From the NCBI GenBank assembly GCA_964511645.1, contig CAZEGV010000003.1, positions 4,340 to 68,339 on the forward strand: a stretch of DNA of 64,000 nt. Direction: 5' to 3'. The number at the start of each line of letters is the position of its first letter. The first letter of the stretch is position 1. Shown piece by piece: positions 61,042 through 64,000 of this stretch. Below the pieces are notes generated by a model. It ran no database searches. It was not told where the DNA came from and worked only from the letters and a program-made list of their open reading frames with translations. The position numbers and the translations under genes were made by a program. The stretch is from CAZEGV01 sp964511645 (GTDB taxonomy: Bacteria; Bacteroidota; Bacteroidia; Cytophagales; JAAEPT01).

Positions 61042-62351
61042 TAGCTATATTAGGAGGTGGTATTTCAGGTTTGAGTTGTGCTTATTATCTTAAAAAAGCT
61101 AAAATTCCTTTTGTATTATTAGAAGCTTCTGATAGAGTAGGAGGCGTTATCCAAACGAAAAAAGTTGATGCTTATCGATTGGAGTTAGGTCCTAATTCTA
61201 CTTTTCTGGATGAAGGTTTGGAGGAAATGCTAGGCAGTTTGAATTTGAAACCTTTGGTAGCATCACCGAGTAGTAAACAACGGTTTATTTATAAACATGG
61301 TAAGGTAAAAGCTTTACCGAGCTCTCCTCCGGGTTTGTTGTTCTCTGATTTTTTTTCTTGGAAAACAAAACTTAAAATTTTAAAAGAGCTTAAGGCTAAA
61401 CCTCAAAAATGTGAAGATAGCGAGACAGTATCTAGTTTTTTTTTGAGGCATTTTAATCAAGAGGTGTTAGATTATGCAGTCTCTCCATTTGTGGCGGGTA
61501 TATATGCTGCTCATCCAGAGAGACTGACGATACAAGCTTGTTTTCCTAAACTAGCAAAGATAGAGGAGGAGTATGGTTCACTGCTTAAGGGAATGAGCAA
61601 GAATAAAACAGAGAGACGAAAGATTATTTCTTTTGAAGAAGGAATGGAGGATTTACCAAAAGCTTTGGCTGATTTCTCAAAAGAAAATATAAAGTTGAAT
61701 CAAGCAGTTATAAGCTTGATCAAAAAAGATGGAGAGTGGTTATTAGAAACAAGTAGTGACGCTTATGAGGTCAGTACAGTTATAAATTGTTTACCACCCA
61801 GCGTAAGTGCTAAACTGTTGAAAAGTATTGACAGTGATTTTTCAGACTTATGCAAAAGTATAGAAATGCCTAGTTTAGCGGTTGTACATACTATTTTTAA
61901 TAAAAAAGATGTACCATCTATAGTTAATGGTTTTGGTTTGTTGATTCCTGAAAAAGAAAATAAAGATATATCTGGGGTAATATGGAATAGTTCTTTATTT
62001 AGTAATAGATGTGATGAAGATGAGTTTTTGTTTACGTCTTTTGTTGGAGGGCAGGGTAGAGAAGCTAAGCTTGATTTTAACGATGACCAATTATTACAAA
62101 ATGTAAATAATGGTTTAAAAGACATGTTAGGGATATCTTTAGAGGTAAGTCCAACGTTTGAACATTTACATAGGTATCAGCAGTCAATTCCTCAATATAA
62201 CGAAACAATTACAAAGATAAAGAATAAAATACCTAGCTTAGAAAGTAAAGGGATTTACACAGCAACAAATTGGGTAGGTGAAATTTCGGTAGTAGGCTCT
62301 ATAAATACTGCAATGAAGATAAGTGAAAAAATCATATCTTTACCTCTCTAA
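61038..62351 (+). CDS. hemG: Protoporphyrinogen oxidase (HemY/HemG type)
   Basis: 437-residue FAD enzyme that oxidises protoporphyrinogen IX. The FAD fold IAILGGGISGLSCAYYL, RVGGVIQT, ELGPNS and the FVAGIYAAHPERLT stretch are typical of the oxygen-type enzyme. The C-terminus WVGEISVVGSINTAMKIS ends as in the family. Together with hemN it covers the end of haem synthesis. Its ATG overlaps the stop of the kinase gene. Confidence 0.9.
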   Translation: MIAILGGGISGLSCAYYLKKAKIPFVLLEASDRVGGVIQTKKVDAYRLELGPNSTFLDEGLEEMLGSLNLKPLVASPSSKQRFIYKHGKVKALPSSPPGLLFSDFFSWKTKLKILKELKAKPQKCEDSETVSSFFLRHFNQEVLDYAVSPFVAGIYAAHPERLTIQACFPKLAKIEEEYGSLLKGMSKNKTERRKIISFEEGMEDLPKALADFSKENIKLNQAVISLIKKDGEWLLETSSDAYEVSTVINCLPPSVSAKLLKSIDSDFSDLCKSIEMPSLAVVHTIFNKKDVPSIVNGFGLLIPEKENKDISGVIWNSSLFSNRCDEDEFLFTSFVGGQGREAKLDFNDDQLLQNVNNGLKDMLGISLEVSPTFEHLHRYQQSIPQYNETITKIKNKIPSLESKGIYTATNWVGEISVVGSINTAMKISEKIISLPL

Positions 62352-62361
62352 AATAAAATAA

Positions 62362-63096
62362 ATGAAAAATAGTTTAGTTATCATCCCTACTTTTAATGAG
62401 ATTGAAAATATTGAATCGATCATACAAAAAACATTTTCGGTGTCTGAATTATGTCACGTTTTGATTGTAGATGATGGCTCTCCGGATGGAACTGCTAGTG
62501 TTGTCAAAAAACTACAAGAAGAGTATGTCAATAAATTGCATCTAATTGAGAGAAAAGGAAAACTAGGTTTAGGTACAGCTTATATCAGAGGATTTAGATT
62601 TGCGATAGAAAAGAATTATAATTTTGTCATAGAGATGGATGCTGACTTCTCTCACAATCCAGAAGATTTGCCAAGGTTATATAAAGCATGTGCTAGTGAG
62701 GGTGCAGATGTATCTATCGGGTCGAGATACAAAAACGGAGTGAACGTAGTGAATTGGCCTATGAAGCGAGTTTTGATGTCTTATTTTGCTAGTAAATACG
62801 TTAAGATTATTACAGGATTGCCTTTACATGACTCTACAGCAGGATTTGTGTGTTATAGCGTGAAAGTATTAAAATCTTTAAATTTAGATAAAATCAAGTT
62901 TATAGGCTATGCTTTTCAGATTGAGATGAAATTTAAATCTTGGAAGAAAGGGTTTAAAATAGAGGAAGTTCCAATTGTGTTTACTGACCGTACCGAAGGA
63001 GAATCAAAGATGAGTGGGAGTATTTTTAGAGAAGCGATTTTAGGTGTAATTGAATTGAAAATAAATAGTTTGTTTACACATCCGAGTAAGTATTAA
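62362..63096 (+). CDS. GT2 polyprenol-phosphate mannosyltransferase-like enzyme
   Basis: 244-residue GT-A glycosyltransferase. Motifs are IPTFNEIENIESII, DDGSPDGT, EMDADFSHNPEDLP (the DAD metal site) and GSRYKNGVNVVNWP; no C-terminal membrane helices. This is the Dpm1/DpmS type, which puts a sugar from a nucleotide donor onto polyprenyl phosphate for use by membrane glycosyltransferases such as the one at 33008-34339. The sugar is not certain. Confidence 0.9.
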   Translation: MKNSLVIIPTFNEIENIESIIQKTFSVSELCHVLIVDDGSPDGTASVVKKLQEEYVNKLHLIERKGKLGLGTAYIRGFRFAIEKNYNFVIEMDADFSHNPEDLPRLYKACASEGADVSIGSRYKNGVNVVNWPMKRVLMSYFASKYVKIITGLPLHDSTAGFVCYSVKVLKSLNLDKIKFIGYAFQIEMKFKSWKKGFKIEEVPIVFTDRTEGESKMSGSIFREAILGVIELKINSLFTHPSKY

Positions 63097-63228
63097 GGGA
63101 GAATAGGAGTTTTTATTATTTTTTGTGATGAGCTTGTCTTTGTTATTGTTAATGTTTTGTAGGTTTGCCAACCTTTAGTAAGGTTGTCTCGTACAATTAG
63201 GTTGTTGAATTATAAAAATATTGTCAGA

Positions 63229-63960
63229 ATGTCTAAATTCATATCATTAATCACCTTTTTTTCATTATTAATTACGATAAATAGTAATGCAGCTAATCGT
63301 TATTGGATAACGGGGGTAGCCAGTAATTGGAACAATACTGCTAATTGGTCTACTGGGTCGGGAGGGGCAGGTGGTGCATCTGTGCCTATTGCTGGAGATT
63401 TTGTTTTTTTTAACGCCAATGGTCTTGGTAATTGCACACTAGATATAGCAGCTAATTTTGACGGTGTTAACACTACGGGTTATACTGGCGTAATAGATTT
63501 GGCTGGTTTTAGTTTCAATCCTGCAGTTTCGGGTGCTGCAGCTTGTACATTTGCATCTGGTACAATTAACGATACGCCTTCCTCTTCTTCAGTTGCATTT
63601 GTGAGTTCTGGAAATATGGTTTTTTCAGGAACAGTATTCAGTACCCCTATTACAATAACAGCAGGAAGGGTAGCATTTAATGGAGGCGTGTATAATAACC
63701 CTGTTGTAGTGATTGTAAATGGTGCATCAAATGTAAACGGTGCAGGTGGTTGTGTGTTTAACTCAACACTTAAGGTGACAACAGTAGGTACCAATTATTT
63801 TTTAATGGGGATTACAAATCCTGATATATTTAACGGAGATGTTACATTTATTAATAATGGCACGAGCCGTATACGAGTAGCGTATAGTACAGCGGGGAAT
63901 CAATTTAATGGTAACATCACAGTAGGAAGTACAGTAGGAACAGGTGTAATACCAGTTTAA
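63229..63960 (+). pseudogene. Surface/adhesin-like protein gene cut by MITE-like insertion
   Basis: The first 243 residues of a secreted protein: a signal peptide (MSKFISLITFFSLLITINSNA), then NRYWITGVASNWNNTANWS, the opening of large beta-strand-repeat surface proteins of Bacteroidota, and G/N/T/S-rich beta repeats. The frame ends at a TAA supplied by the mobile-element end that starts at 63947. The normal protein is probably much longer; the rest would lie past the window. I start at ATG 63229; TTG 63184 is 15 codons upstream. Confidence 0.75.
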
Positions 63961-64000
63961 CTATAATATGAGTCTAATTTAGATTGAATTGTTTTTTGCA
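63947..64000 (+). mobile_element. MITE-like element, second copy (cut by window end)
   Basis: 54 bases identical to 8711-8764, starting with TAATACCAGTTTAACTATAA. It begins inside the open frame of the surface-protein gene. Whether this copy is the 163-bp MITE or the end of a full insertion sequence cannot be seen. Confidence 0.85.

Noticed and set aside
1..64000. CRISPR arrays, prophage, rRNA or tRNA genes
   Set aside because: No regularly spaced direct repeats, phage genes or RNA-gene signatures were seen by eye.

Overview
The window is a chromosomal segment of an AT-rich (about two thirds A+T by eye) Bacteroidota bacterium, most likely a member of the Flavobacteriia or a close relative. 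The evidence is a type IX secretion C-terminal domain on a large secreted protein, a fused CcoN-CcoO oxidase subunit, DUF1573, DUF4295, DUF4856 and HYC_CC_PP proteins, Bacteroidota-type promoter boxes (TAnnTTTG) and few Shine-Dalgarno sequences. No rRNA, tRNA, CRISPR array or prophage was seen.

Layout. 1-4.7 kb: end of hisC, smc, and a small membrane protein. 4.7-9.0 kb: a 1202-residue secreted protein, then a decayed spot with an IS3-type orfA remnant and a 163-bp MITE-like element. 9.0-20.6 kb, all minus strand: housekeeping genes (nadB, nadA, an SLC13 permease, thiG coupled to dxs, ftsY, DUF4295, rpmG, rpmB, an LTA-synthase-like sulfatase, pth). 21.0-30.1 kb: a copper/silver efflux operon (CusA, a TolC-family protein, CusB) with small metal-binding and haem-binding accessory proteins that share modules with CusB. 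30.1-34.3 kb: three overlapping genes for an S41 protease, an FAD amine-oxidase-like enzyme and a membrane glycosyltransferase-like protein. 34.4-38.5 kb: an outer-membrane uptake cassette (small lipoprotein, FecA-like TonB receptor, DUF4856 lipoprotein). 38.8-44.9 kb: DUF1573, yajC, coaE, NlpC/P60, smpB, tsaD, xerD and a YwqK-repeat protein. 45.0-58.2 kb: a microaerobic respiration island: hemerythrin-like protein, hemN, ccoI, ccoS, ccoNO, ccoQ, ccoP, ccoG, ccoH, a TauE/UreH-like membrane protein, a PAS histidine kinase, and a response regulator whose output is a Crp/Fnr domain. 58.3-64 kb: gap, a fused APH-like/P-loop kinase, hemG, a polyprenol-phosphate mannosyltransferase-like enzyme, and the start of a surface protein cut off by a second copy of the MITE-like element.

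What stands out. (1) A family of six dispersed intergenic elements, about 85-140 bp, has conserved end boxes and two stems whose sequences differ between copies while pairing is kept. (2) The MITE-like element has 18/20 matched terminal inverted repeats; its first 54 bases recur exactly at 63947-64000 inside a coding region, and a lone end lies at 59432-59451. (3) The kinase and receiver-Crp/Fnr pair next to the cbb3 oxidase genes goes with TGA-N6-TCA-type boxes upstream of the hemerythrin gene, between hemN and ccoI, upstream of ccoS, and more weakly upstream of the kinase gene. This suggests a local regulon for low-oxygen respiration; it is an inference from sequence.
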